This document shows, piece after piece, positions 22,767-31,946 of a DNA stretch of 64,000 nucleotides. The notes under the pieces were generated by a model that searched no databases, was not told the origin of the DNA, and saw nothing but the letters and a program-made list of their open reading frames with translations. This DNA comes from Plasmopara viticola. Lineage: Eukaryota > Oomycota > Peronosporomycetes > Peronosporales > Peronosporaceae. The stretch's first letter is position 1; the number at the start of each line of letters is the position of its first letter. The translations under genes were made by a program, and so were the position numbers. The stretch lies in assembly GCA_001695595.3 (NCBI GenBank), contig MBPM02000002.1, positions 186,001 through 250,000 of the forward strand, written 5' to 3'.

Positions 22767-24077
22767 TTAAACCGTCACCATAGCTCTACGGTTGGGGTTA
22801 TTTTGCAGCTTATGACTGCGATTGTCCAGGCGTGAGCGGTTCTTCTCATGCCAATGATTCTTGCGTTTGGCCTCTACGATCGACATGCCACCTGCAATAT
22901 TATTGCGTTTCTTGAAAAAGTTGGCCACAAATGCCGTCGACATCGCTGTGCTGGCGGTCCGAGGATCAACGCTTGCCGTCTGGCAAGTCAGCAATAGGTT
23001 TTCTTTGTAAGCCGCAAGCACCGACGCGCGCGTCTCGTCAGGACGGAATCGTTGCTTGTAGTAGCGGCGGAACTCACGGCGACCGAGACGGCGCCCGCTC
23101 GCCAGCACCAGCTCCCCTGTCTCCGATACGCCAATGGCACTTTCGTCGACCTCTTTCTCAATTTCTTCCTGTTCAGCCACAACTGCGTCACTGTCTATGC
23201 TAGCCTCACTGTCAGTCTCCCACTCGACACCTTCGTCTGCAAAACCATTCTTGTCCTTCTTGTATTGCATTGAGAAATCATAAAATTCTAGTAGATCCTC
23301 GAGGTCCTCGTCCTCATAACGCAACTTGCAGTGCGATAGCGACGTCATGTGCTTCTGCACATCCTGGTAAGAGCGAAAAGACTTGCCCTTGCCATTGCAA
23401 TACAAGCAGTAGAATCCGATTTTTACCTTCTCAGCCAAGTAGCCGATCAAGCCCTTAACATCTACTAGAAATTCCATGTCCGGGATAAAAAAACCGTGCT
23501 CATTCAGCATATGCGTTAGACACGAGGCAAGGTCTGTTGCACGGTGCGTGCAAAAGATGCAGTCCTCTATACTTAGTGGCACGTGCTTCTTGTACTCCTC
23601 GACCTCCTTCTCCAGCTCCTCCTCTGTCATCTCCTTAAGCTCGCTACCCTTTGTATCCTTCACAGTTGTAAAATCTGACGCGACAACTTGCACTGGTATA
23701 TCCACAGTAGCCAATACATTGGCAGATTCAGGAGCTTTCTTGGCGTTGGCCACGTGCTTCTTGGACGCCAAGTGGTTCTCGTGCGCATTTGTGGTCGTAA
23801 ATAACTTGTTGCAGGTCACACACTTAAGCATGGTCTTGACGCCCGTCGTCTTTATCTTGTCCTTGCGAGCACGCTGTTTCTGCTTGTGGTCATTAGCGGC
23901 TTGCGCCTCCTTCTCCTCGCGCACTTTGCGCATGCGAAGCTTAAATTGTTCCTCGGACACTGGTGGTAGCTCCACTACCTTTCGTTTAAGATTATAGCGA
24001 TGCCAGTCCATGCGAAAGTGGTCCTTTTGCTCCGAAGGTGACGTAAATACTAAACAGCATGCCGTGCACGTCGACAT
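22767..24077 (-). CDS. REI1: REI1/ZNF622-like cytoplasmic 60S biogenesis zinc-finger protein
   Basis: I chose the start at 24077 (MSTCTACCLVF), because the family begins right at its first zinc finger; a start eight codons upstream is also open. The product is 436 aa. Finger 1 is C-x2-C...H...H at residues about 4-26 (TACCLVFTSPSEQKDHFRMD), leading to WHRYNLKRKVVELPPVSEEQ, the REI1 hallmark. Finger 2 is CVTCNKLFTTTNAHENHLAS. Two further fingers are FCTHRATDLASCLTHMLNEH and CLYCNGKGKSFRSYQDVQKH. An acidic region follows, and the C-terminus is basic. REI1 family proteins release Arx1/Alb1 and inspect the polypeptide exit tunnel of late 60S particles in the cytoplasm. The gene is divergent from D2HGDH. 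Confidence 0.9.
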   Translation of the reverse strand: MSTCTACCLVFTSPSEQKDHFRMDWHRYNLKRKVVELPPVSEEQFKLRMRKVREEKEAQAANDHKQKQRARKDKIKTTGVKTMLKCVTCNKLFTTTNAHENHLASKKHVANAKKAPESANVLATVDIPVQVVASDFTTVKDTKGSELKEMTEEELEKEVEEYKKHVPLSIEDCIFCTHRATDLASCLTHMLNEHGFFIPDMEFLVDVKGLIGYLAEKVKIGFYCLYCNGKGKSFRSYQDVQKHMTSLSHCKLRYEDEDLEDLLEFYDFSMQYKKDKNGFADEGVEWETDSEASIDSDAVVAEQEEIEKEVDESAIGVSETGELVLASGRRLGRREFRRYYKQRFRPDETRASVLAAYKENLLLTCQTASVDPRTASTAMSTAFVANFFKKRNNIAGGMSIVEAKRKNHWHEKNRSRLDNRSHKLQNNPNRRAMVTV

Positions 24078-24151
24078 GATCCTAGGAACTGAGCAAACCA
24101 AAATTGGTTGGCCAGATTACCAACCACACCGCTTGTACACCAAAGTGGAAA
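24078..24151. promoter_or_regulatory. 74-bp divergent promoter between the REI1-like gene and D2HGDH
   Basis: The two start codons lie only 74 bp apart on opposite strands, so both core promoters and both 5' UTRs must fit here or extend into the neighbouring reading frame. No TATA box is evident. Co-regulation is inferred from the geometry only. Confidence 0.6.
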
Positions 24152-25687
24152 ATGTCTGTTGCTACGAGGCTTCCCAAGCTTTGGCGTGCGGCTCGCTGCC
24201 GATTTGGCAGTTTATCTACAATCCAGCGCTTTGCACATTTCCAAGCCTTTTCAATACCTACACGCAATCCTGCGCTTGCCTCTTGGAACGAAGATGATAA
24301 AGCTTATTTTCAGCAGCTACTAAAGCCTGAGAGTGTGCTCACTGATGCAGACGAAACTGAGGCGTTCACGGTTGACTGGCTCAAAAAGTATGAAGCGCAG
24401 AGTTCCCACCAGATGGTACTCAAGCCCAAAACTGCGGCACAGGTCTCAGCAATTCTCAAGTATTGCAACAAGCGCAACTTGCCAGTGGTCCCACAGGGAG
24501 GCAACACGGGTCTCGTGGGTGGCAGTGTACCCGTGTATGACGAGATTGTCCTGTCCATGAGCTTAATGAACAATGTAATTTCGTTTGATGAGGTTTCAGG
24601 GATTTTAGTTTGTGAGGCTGGCTGTATCCTGGAGAATTTGGATAACTACGTGGCCAAGCATGGTTACATGATGCCGCTGGATCTTGGGGCCAAAGGCACG
24701 TGTCAGATTGGTGGAAATGTCGCTACTAATGCTGGTGGACTTCGACTGCTTCGATATGGTTCGCTGCACGGCACGGTACTAGGTATTGAGGCCGTGCTGG
24801 CGGACGGGACAGTCATTGACTGCCTCAGTACCATGCGCAAGGACAACACAGGGTACGACCTAAAGCACTTGTTCATCGGATCTGAGGGTACACTAGGTGT
24901 GGTTACCAAGGTGTCGATCCTGACGCCCCCGCGTTCATCCTCTAAGAATGTTGCTTTCCTTGCTTGCAAAGACTTTGCAGCTTGTCAAAAAGCATATATT
25001 GAAGCAAAGAAAAAGCTGGGGGAGATTCTATCGGCTGTAGAGTTCATGGATCGTCAGTCTCTGGACATGGTTTTGTCTCAACAAGATTGGACGAAGGATC
25101 CGCTTGAGACTCCTAGTCCGTTCTACGTATTAATTGAGACGTCGGGCACCAATAGTGGTCACGACATGGAAAAGTTGGAGGCGTTTTTGGAGGAAAGTAT
25201 GTGTTCTGGCGTCGTTGTGGATGGCACGGTTGCTCAAGATGAGGCCCAAGCGCAAAAGCTCTTTATGCTGCGTGAAGATGTTCCATTATCACTGAGCTCT
25301 CGTGGTTACGTCTACAAGTACGATATCTCGTTGCCTATTAGTCAATATTACAATATTGTAGAAGATGTTCGAGAGAAGATGGCCCCTTTTGGCGCCAAGG
25401 TCAATGGCTTTGGCCACATGGGTGACTGCAATCTGCATCTGAATATTTCTACACATGAATACGACGAAAAAGTGTTTAATGCCTTAGAGCCCTATGTCTT
25501 CGAGTGGACGTCCAAGTACCGAGGAAGCATTAGCTCGGAGCATGGCATTGGCACGCACAAGCCGCCTTTTCTTCACCTTTCCAAGTCAGAAACATCGATT
25601 TGGCTTATGAGGCAATTGAAGCAGATGATGGATCCGAAGGGAATTCTGAATCCCTACAAGGTTCTCCCCCCTAATGATTGCAAATAG
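24152..25687 (+). CDS. D2HGDH: D-2-hydroxyglutarate dehydrogenase, mitochondrial (FAD-linked)
   Basis: The start at 24152 (MSVATRLPKLWRAARCRFGS) gives 511 aa with a typical mitochondrial presequence; a start 16 codons upstream is less presequence-like. The FAD-binding PCMH domain shows PVVPQGGNTGLVGGSVPVYD, then GGNVATNAGGLRLLRYGSLH and GSEGTLGVVTKVSILTPP. The C-terminal oxidase domain shows the metal/substrate motif GFGHMGDCNLHLN and SSEHGIGTHK near the end. The enzyme oxidises D-2-hydroxyglutarate to 2-oxoglutarate and passes electrons to ETF. The related D-lactate dehydrogenases share these motifs, but the overall pattern favours D2HGDH. No intron. Confidence 0.9.
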   Translation: MSVATRLPKLWRAARCRFGSLSTIQRFAHFQAFSIPTRNPALASWNEDDKAYFQQLLKPESVLTDADETEAFTVDWLKKYEAQSSHQMVLKPKTAAQVSAILKYCNKRNLPVVPQGGNTGLVGGSVPVYDEIVLSMSLMNNVISFDEVSGILVCEAGCILENLDNYVAKHGYMMPLDLGAKGTCQIGGNVATNAGGLRLLRYGSLHGTVLGIEAVLADGTVIDCLSTMRKDNTGYDLKHLFIGSEGTLGVVTKVSILTPPRSSSKNVAFLACKDFAACQKAYIEAKKKLGEILSAVEFMDRQSLDMVLSQQDWTKDPLETPSPFYVLIETSGTNSGHDMEKLEAFLEESMCSGVVVDGTVAQDEAQAQKLFMLREDVPLSLSSRGYVYKYDISLPISQYYNIVEDVREKMAPFGAKVNGFGHMGDCNLHLNISTHEYDEKVFNALEPYVFEWTSKYRGSISSEHGIGTHKPPFLHLSKSETSIWLMRQLKQMMDPKGILNPYKVLPPNDCK

Positions 25688-26637
25688 AATTGATTTTCAT
25701 GGCAAGCTTTGTCTTCAGGACAAATCAGCTGTAAAGAATTAAAAGCATTATTGTCGGCCACGACGTACTAGCCACCAAACCCAAAATTGTTTCCGGCGCC
25801 AATTGTCAAGTTACTGGCCCACTATCGAATTCATTTCCACGCGCAGCACCAAATCACCGCGCCGGTACACCTCTAATGGTGCACAGGTGCAAAGTTATGC
25901 GATAGATAAATTGCTGTACTATTAAGCTATTCTAGTAGTCCTGCAAACCTCTGTCAAAAAAATGGTCTTTGATTGATTAATGGATCATAAAAATTGTGTT
26001 TGATTGATGTTGCTCGCATTAGCAATTATAACATGTATCCGAAATCTGGTCTGCGTTGCATACTTCTCCTTCGAGCAATGACGAAATGACTGAAAAATGC
26101 TTTTTGATTTTTAAGTAAAGATGGTCTAGCTAATTGACGACTGGAGCAATTGACGCCTCGACTGTCAATAATAATTAAACGTCTCGCAATGCTTTGATCC
26201 TAGCGCTGCCACTGCTGGAACACATTGCCTTCATTCAGTTATCAGAACAATAATCGTCTTTTGGGAGGCCACAAGTACTCTTGGAAGTAATGACGAATTA
26301 GCCTCGAAAACAATTCTAGTCACCGCTGCACGATGCAAGTAAAGAACCAAGTTGCCCCGTTGCAAACAAGTGCTTGTACCTGGCAATTTGCTTAGGAAAG
26401 AGCTCCCGACTCGTCCTGTTGCAAAAGGCACAAAGTATTTGAGGCGAGGAAACACCAAAAAACAGTGTTTTCAAGCACTATAAAGGTGCATATTCATTCG
26501 ATGACGCCAAGAGTCAATGCCTCCTCACTGATAGACGTTGGTCAAATGTTCTGCACCACTTTTTGGAGCGCCGGTCACTATAAACCACACGAGTAAAGCC
26601 TATTTATAAAGCTACAGTTTGTAAGCGTCACATATCG
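25688..26637. other. Intergenic tract between D2HGDH and CCDC146
   Basis: About 950 bp, AT-rich, with no recognised gene. The last few hundred bases presumably include the CCDC146 promoter. Confidence 0.5.
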
Positions 26638-29553
26638 ATGATCGAGTCGCACGATGACAATGGTGCTAACTCGGTCCCTGTGCTTGCCAGCAGCGACGCC
26701 AAGCTGGTGGAGAACATGGAGCTACAAGATCGAGAGTTCAATCCTCCTAAAGGTGCTAGTGCACTTCCGGACTTGGCAGTAGCCGCCCCCACATCCGCAA
26801 TGTCGGCGCGTACGTCGGCTTTTCGCCTCCTGGAGCAGTATTTTGAAGCAGACATGTTGACGCTTGACCAGCTTGAGTATCACAAGGAGAACTACATTAA
26901 ATTGCATTCGTGTGTATTGACTACATACAAGCACGAAAAAGAGCTGCTGAAGGTGACCAAAGCGCTGAATCGCGACTTGCTTGAAGCGAAAATTCAGATG
27001 GAGAAGCAGGCCATTCGGAAAGCCGAAGAAGTGGCGGCGCTTTCATTGCTTAAGCGTGAAAAGGACCGTGCACAGAAGGAATTAGCCGAGACCGTGGACC
27101 ACAATGCCGTCTTGTCGTTTGAACTTACAGAGTTGCAGCGTGGGTACGCGGATTTGCTGGCGGAGAAGGAGGCTATTTCTACTGCTCACACGCAACTTAT
27201 TGAGCCCGAAGTGAAGCAGCTAACGACGGAGATTGCAGTACTTGGTGATGAGACGCACCGCCTCGACAGTGAGCTAACGAAAGAGATGGAGCGCAAGCGA
27301 GAGTATCTCGTGCGGTTTGACTTTTTACGTGAAGAAAACACGCGTCTTGAGCTAACTGGAACGGCTGAAATGAAGCGGTTGAATCAGCTGCGAGTAGACC
27401 CCGATCGGATGCAAAAGCAAGCCGACGTCGTGGCACGTGCCGTCGCAGGATTAGAACGAGAGATAAGTAAGGACAAGGTGCGCAGTGTTGATCTGCAAGC
27501 CGCTGTCGACTCGACGGCTGCAAAGGTGCGCGACGCCGAGGAAGTCAATCGAGATTTTGTGCAGAAATTAGAAGTACATCGAGAGATGATTGATCAACGC
27601 CAGCGAGATGTCGAGCACGTCACGTTGCACCTTCGTGAGGAGCACAATGTCAATGTCATGCGGCTCAGTGAAAAGACTCGTCTTGATTTGCGTGCAAAGG
27701 CATTGGAGTTGGCCACTCGCCGTGAAAACGAACGGTGTACGAAAGCGAAAAAGGCATATGATCGACTAAAACGCGAGCTCAAGAAACGAATGCTTGGGCT
27801 GGACAGCACAAAAGCTTTATTGCCAAATTTGCGAGCTCAAGTGGTTGAAGTACAGCATCAAGTCGTAGCGCTGCACTCCGAGAACAAACAGCAAGCTCAA
27901 CGTCAATTGGACGTGAAGCAACAGGTGGATTTACTGATTGCTCGTTTTTTCAAACAGGAGGACGGTGAAAAGGTGCAGAGTGCAGAGCTTGGCGCATTAG
28001 CAGCACAAGTCAATGACCTAGAAGCTGAGGTTGCGCAATGGTTACTGGAAGAAACGAAACAGAAAAAGCTCGTGACGATGCTTGCTGCGCAACGCGAGCT
28101 CAAAGCACGGGAAGCCACGTCAGCTCTGCTTGCGGAGCGCCACAATCAGCGAGAGCTGAAAACCAAGAAACTTGTGATTTTTGATCTGGCAACGAAGTGG
28201 AATGAATCGACGAATCATTTGCGTGAGTTCTCGGCACTGTACGACGTCGTCAAGAATGAGCGGAACAAGTACGTGAATCTCATTCAAGCTTCAATCCAAG
28301 CTCTTGCTGAGATGAAGGAGAAGATTAAGATTCTTAACAACGAAGTGGAGGTGCTTCGGAATGAGACGATCGTCAAGGACAAAGCGCTTGTGAAAGAAAA
28401 ACTTGCGCATTCGACCGCTCATTGTTCTCGTGATTCGCTGCGCCTTGACACTAACAAGTCACACGATGCCTATCGAATGAAACAAGAGGTTGTTGAGCAT
28501 CAAATTGTTGAAATCGATAAGCTCAACGGCATTATCACGCATACCGAGAAAGGATTACTACGATTAAAAAAGACGCACGAGCGTGCAGTGCATGAGCGGA
28601 ACGCTGCTGGTGTACAGCTTATTGATCGCAACGATGAGCTGTGTATTTTGTATGAAAAGTCGAATGTGCAAGAGCATACTCTTAGCAACGGCGAGGCTGG
28701 ACTTACGCGCAAAGACCAAGAAATCCGAACGATTAAAATTCAGCTTGCTAATTTGCAACGGCAGCTCGAGAATGCGCGAAGACAGCTGCCACACCTCCCT
28801 GAGCTGGCACAACGTATCTTAGCCATGCAAGAAGATTTAAAGCAAGAGAAGGACGTGACGGAAGTATTATGCCGTGATTTGGAAACGCTGAAAAACAGCA
28901 ATCGATGGCGCGCTCTTGGCGGAGATGATCCCGATGTGGAGCAGCTAGCTGTAAATCTTGCGCTATTAAAGGAACGCTATCATCGTAAAAAAGAGCAACT
29001 TTTGGAAAAGGAGCTGGTGCTGGAAGAAGTCACTGGTCTTTCAAATACACTTCGAGCGCAAGCTGCTGCGCGTCGTGGTGAGACTTTAGAGCTTGCCAAA
29101 CGAGTCAATGATTTCCAAGGTCGGATCAAGGAGACTACGCGTCGGATGATGGCTGTTGTATCCGAACTGTCGATGTACCAAGCTACTGCGATGAAACTTC
29201 AGCAAGAGAAGCTCGAGGCGTTTAATGATACGGAAGAGTGTCGGAAGCGCAAAGTGGCCGGTTATGCCCCGAACGCTTTGTGCGAGCAGCAGCTTGTGCG
29301 GTTGCAGACACAAAGACTCCAAAGTAACGAGATTCGGGTGTTGAAAGAACTAGCAAAGGCTGCAGCTGCACATGCTGCCAACTTTCCATCACAGCTCACG
29401 TTTACGACCGCTGAGGCTCGGCCTAATGCTTACATCCCAGAGGACTTAGGCATTCCTAAGCCATATGGTCAACAGGCCCCATTCAAACCTTCTCAACAAG
29501 GAACAACTATGCGTCACATCCGAATGCCACAGAAACAAGACATTGAAATATAG
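26638..29553 (+). CDS. CCDC146: CCDC146 / MBO2-type coiled-coil protein of centrioles and flagella
   Basis: A 971-aa intronless protein, close to the usual length of the family (about 950). It is almost wholly coiled coil after residue 60. Diagnostic blocks are LYDVVKNERNKYVNLIQ, MKEKIKILNNEVEVLRNE, RNAAGVQLIDRNDELCILYE and GRIKETTRRMMAVVSELSMY. The C-terminal tail is TTAEARPNAYIPEDLGIPKP, followed by YGQQAPFKPSQQGTTMRHIR, a signature found at the end of animal CCDC146. In animals the protein associates with centrioles and axonemal microtubules and is needed for sperm flagella; the Chlamydomonas relative is MBO2. Here a role in the zoospore flagellum is inferred. The gene converges with the next coiled-coil gene, with 61 bp between stops. 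Confidence 0.93.
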   Translation: MIESHDDNGANSVPVLASSDAKLVENMELQDREFNPPKGASALPDLAVAAPTSAMSARTSAFRLLEQYFEADMLTLDQLEYHKENYIKLHSCVLTTYKHEKELLKVTKALNRDLLEAKIQMEKQAIRKAEEVAALSLLKREKDRAQKELAETVDHNAVLSFELTELQRGYADLLAEKEAISTAHTQLIEPEVKQLTTEIAVLGDETHRLDSELTKEMERKREYLVRFDFLREENTRLELTGTAEMKRLNQLRVDPDRMQKQADVVARAVAGLEREISKDKVRSVDLQAAVDSTAAKVRDAEEVNRDFVQKLEVHREMIDQRQRDVEHVTLHLREEHNVNVMRLSEKTRLDLRAKALELATRRENERCTKAKKAYDRLKRELKKRMLGLDSTKALLPNLRAQVVEVQHQVVALHSENKQQAQRQLDVKQQVDLLIARFFKQEDGEKVQSAELGALAAQVNDLEAEVAQWLLEETKQKKLVTMLAAQRELKAREATSALLAERHNQRELKTKKLVIFDLATKWNESTNHLREFSALYDVVKNERNKYVNLIQASIQALAEMKEKIKILNNEVEVLRNETIVKDKALVKEKLAHSTAHCSRDSLRLDTNKSHDAYRMKQEVVEHQIVEIDKLNGIITHTEKGLLRLKKTHERAVHERNAAGVQLIDRNDELCILYEKSNVQEHTLSNGEAGLTRKDQEIRTIKIQLANLQRQLENARRQLPHLPELAQRILAMQEDLKQEKDVTEVLCRDLETLKNSNRWRALGGDDPDVEQLAVNLALLKERYHRKKEQLLEKELVLEEVTGLSNTLRAQAAARRGETLELAKRVNDFQGRIKETTRRMMAVVSELSMYQATAMKLQQEKLEAFNDTEECRKRKVAGYAPNALCEQQLVRLQTQRLQSNEIRVLKELAKAAAAHAANFPSQLTFTTAEARPNAYIPEDLGIPKPYGQQAPFKPSQQGTTMRHIRMPQKQDIEI

Positions 29554-29614
29554 GCAACAATGGAGCATTCTAATATATCTTATTAATGGTTTTTCTGCCA
29601 GCAACCAAGTGACA

Positions 29615-30859
29615 TTACTCGCTCTTCGCGTCCGCAGCCTTTTTCAGAAGCCTCTCTTGCGCTTTTCGAAGTCGGCTGTCCAGATTGAGCATTTTTGCTG
29701 CCGATTCCATGAGATCGCGTTTCGTCTTATCTAGTTTTTGTTGCAAGGCGGCTTGCTCTTTGTCGGAGGCTGCTACTAACTCAGCTTCCTTGATTGCTGC
29801 AGCTTGCACAGTAGCTTGCGTTTCAGCTTGTAGCTGATCAATCGATTTTTTCGCATTAATGAGCTCATCGCGCGTAGCTTCAAATCGCTGAATTGCCTCG
29901 TTCAATTGGTGTTGATTTGTTGCCAACTCTGTTTCAGCCTTAAAAGCACGTGATTCCCAAATTTTGCACTGCTCACTAGCTTCCTTCGCCAGCTTCTCGT
30001 GACGGTTCGCACACTGCATCATTTCATAGCGCGCAGCCATGGTCATGGTTATGAGTCGATCCTTCAGCTCGTTGTCCTATATTAGACAATTTTTAGGCTT
30101 TAGACGAGATCACACACTACAATGCATGCCTACAGACCTTTTTGAGAGCAGCAACTTTCTTGATCTCCCCAGCTAATAAAAGTGACACCTGACTACGTTC
30201 CTGCTTAGCTCAATTTGTCAGCAGTAATAGCCGCACCCGCGCAGATTGTTGTTGATTACCTGCTTCAGTTCGTCTTCACCTTCTTGTTGTAAAGTCATAG
30301 TGCTACACAATTGCTGTAGGAGCACGATCAATTAATTTGCGATCACGAGGTAGAAGCAAGAGATGTTAGACAAACCTTGTACATATTCGTCATAAGCTCC
30401 ACGCTAATTTTCACTTCTTCAAATGCCTTCGCGGTGCAAAGAAGTTCATTTTCCATCTAAACAGGAAAGTTACACTGTATGCGTGCAAGATTTGAGTCAG
30501 AAAGCACTTGCCTGTTGCATTTTCGGGAAAATGCACTGCTTCACATTTGAGTGTGCTTGCATTTCCTCGTCATATTTGGTTTGTAAGTGCACGAGATCGT
30601 CTTTGAGCTGTGAGTTCGTTAGCATCAGCTTCGAGTTGGTGACTTTGAGCTCGGCCACCTCTCGCTCAAACCTTTGCATAGCAAAGTCATCTCCTGGCGC
30701 TTCGGACTTTTTTTCTCGAGCTTGTGTTGCTGACACTGCTTGTAAGTCTAACGCGATCGTATGAGCATCATTGGCTCCTGCAAAAGACACCATTGAATTT
30801 TGACTTTTCGCTGCAAGTCTGTCTCGACTCCCCTTCTGTAAATCCTGCAGAGTCTGCAT
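29615..30859 (-). CDS. Coiled-coil protein, five exons
   Basis: Exons (minus): 30859-30512, 30456-30376, 30313-30260, 30203-30138 and 30076-29615, giving 336 aa. All four introns are 55-62 bp and phase 0; the first uses a GC donor (CAG|GCAAGT). The reading frame is continuous across every junction (for example MYK|QLCSTM, LKQ|QERSQV, LKK|DNELKD). Acceptors end in TTTAG, CTACAG, CTAAG and ATATAG. The product is predicted coiled coil (RFEREVAELKVTNSKLMLTN; later LRKAQERLLKKAADAKSE), with no recognised family. The first exon could instead begin at GATTTACAG after an acceptor near 30845, which would join this gene to the upstream one at 30946-31769. Confidence 0.75.
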
Positions 30860-30945
30860 TAGGATAACGTGAGCACAAGCAAAAAATCATCATCGTGACG
30901 CTAAGGAGAGCCCTCTACTAAGAATCTTTGTAGCTATTCGCTCAA

Positions 30946-31769
30946 TCAAAGTGTTGGTGCAAAGGATATATAAAGTTGCGTATCCAAAGAAGCCAGCGAA
31001 TACTTCTCTCTCATTGCACTGTTGCCAAAATTGGTATGATACAAAGCGTCCGGGTTGCTGTGAATGCAAAGTTGCATCAAAACACGCTTAGATTGATACA
31101 AGGAATTCGAAAGCGTACCCAGCTTCAGCATCCAATTGCTTTTTCTCAGTGACAAAATCCTCCGAGATCCGGCACATAGTGTCTCGCCGCATTTCGTACA
31201 GCTCTACTGCAAATGCAGCCTGCTCTTTAACGCCTCCCGTTCTCTCCTTCTTGGAAATAATATCGATAAAAGCTTCCAGTTGCTTCTAATGACACACGTA
31301 TCAATACACAAAGTAGTATGCGCGGTTTTATCAGGTGTACTCATACCGTCTCATTTTCGAATGAAGCGAGCAATGTGGGGTCATTTTTACCACGTTGACA
31401 TGAATAGTGCATCCGAAAATCCTGGAGCAGTCGCAGATCTGATCTTAAACGTCGCAAACGTGAGCCTTCTGCTCTTTCCTGTTGCTTCCAGTCCGAGGAG
31501 CTTAACAAAGACTGTGCGTAGTCAGAACGCAATGCGCGACTATGTTCCAGTTGCACGTCAATCTGTTTTGCAAGCGCTCCTACATCACCGCGCCACTCTG
31601 TAGTCTTCTTCGCAAGCTGAAGCGCATCCTTTCGTGCAGCGTCAAAATTACTGCGACCATATAAGGAAGACGCGGTCGCTACTGCATCTTGTTGTGTTTG
31701 AATTGCTGCCGACGTCTCCTCATTTAGCTCTTTGAACTTTTGGTGGAGCTTCTCGCCATCGCTATTCAT
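30946..31769 (-). CDS. Coiled-coil protein, three exons (possibly the 5' part of the next gene)
   Basis: Exons (minus): 31769-31347, 31285-31119 and 31057-30946, joined by two 61-bp introns (donors GTATGA and GTACGC, acceptors CATTAG and TTCACAG). The frame closes on TGA for 233 aa. The N-terminal two-thirds is coiled-coil-like (EKLHQKFKELNEETSAAIQT; LRRLRSDLRLLQDFRM; AVELYEMRRDTMCRISEDF). The last exon is less convincing. A different splice choice there could lead into the five-exon gene whose first ATG is 86 bp further on, so the two may be one longer gene. No family recognised. Confidence 0.5.
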
Positions 31770-31946
31770 TGTCGCGAGCGTAATGAGTCAAAAGTTGTCG
31801 AACTTTTTTGTTATTAGATTAGTATTCTTACTACCTGGTGTTTGATCTACGCTTTAAAACCGAGCCACCGGCATAAATATCAACGAAAGCAACAGCAGCT
31901 CACTAAAATTAGCATGTTGATCACTTCCTCTCATCGCACACCGACT

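Noticed and set aside
23476..23997. 173-codon plus-strand frame inside the REI1-like gene
   Set aside because: Antisense shadow; Ser/Leu/Phe-rich as expected opposite a Lys/Glu-rich gene.
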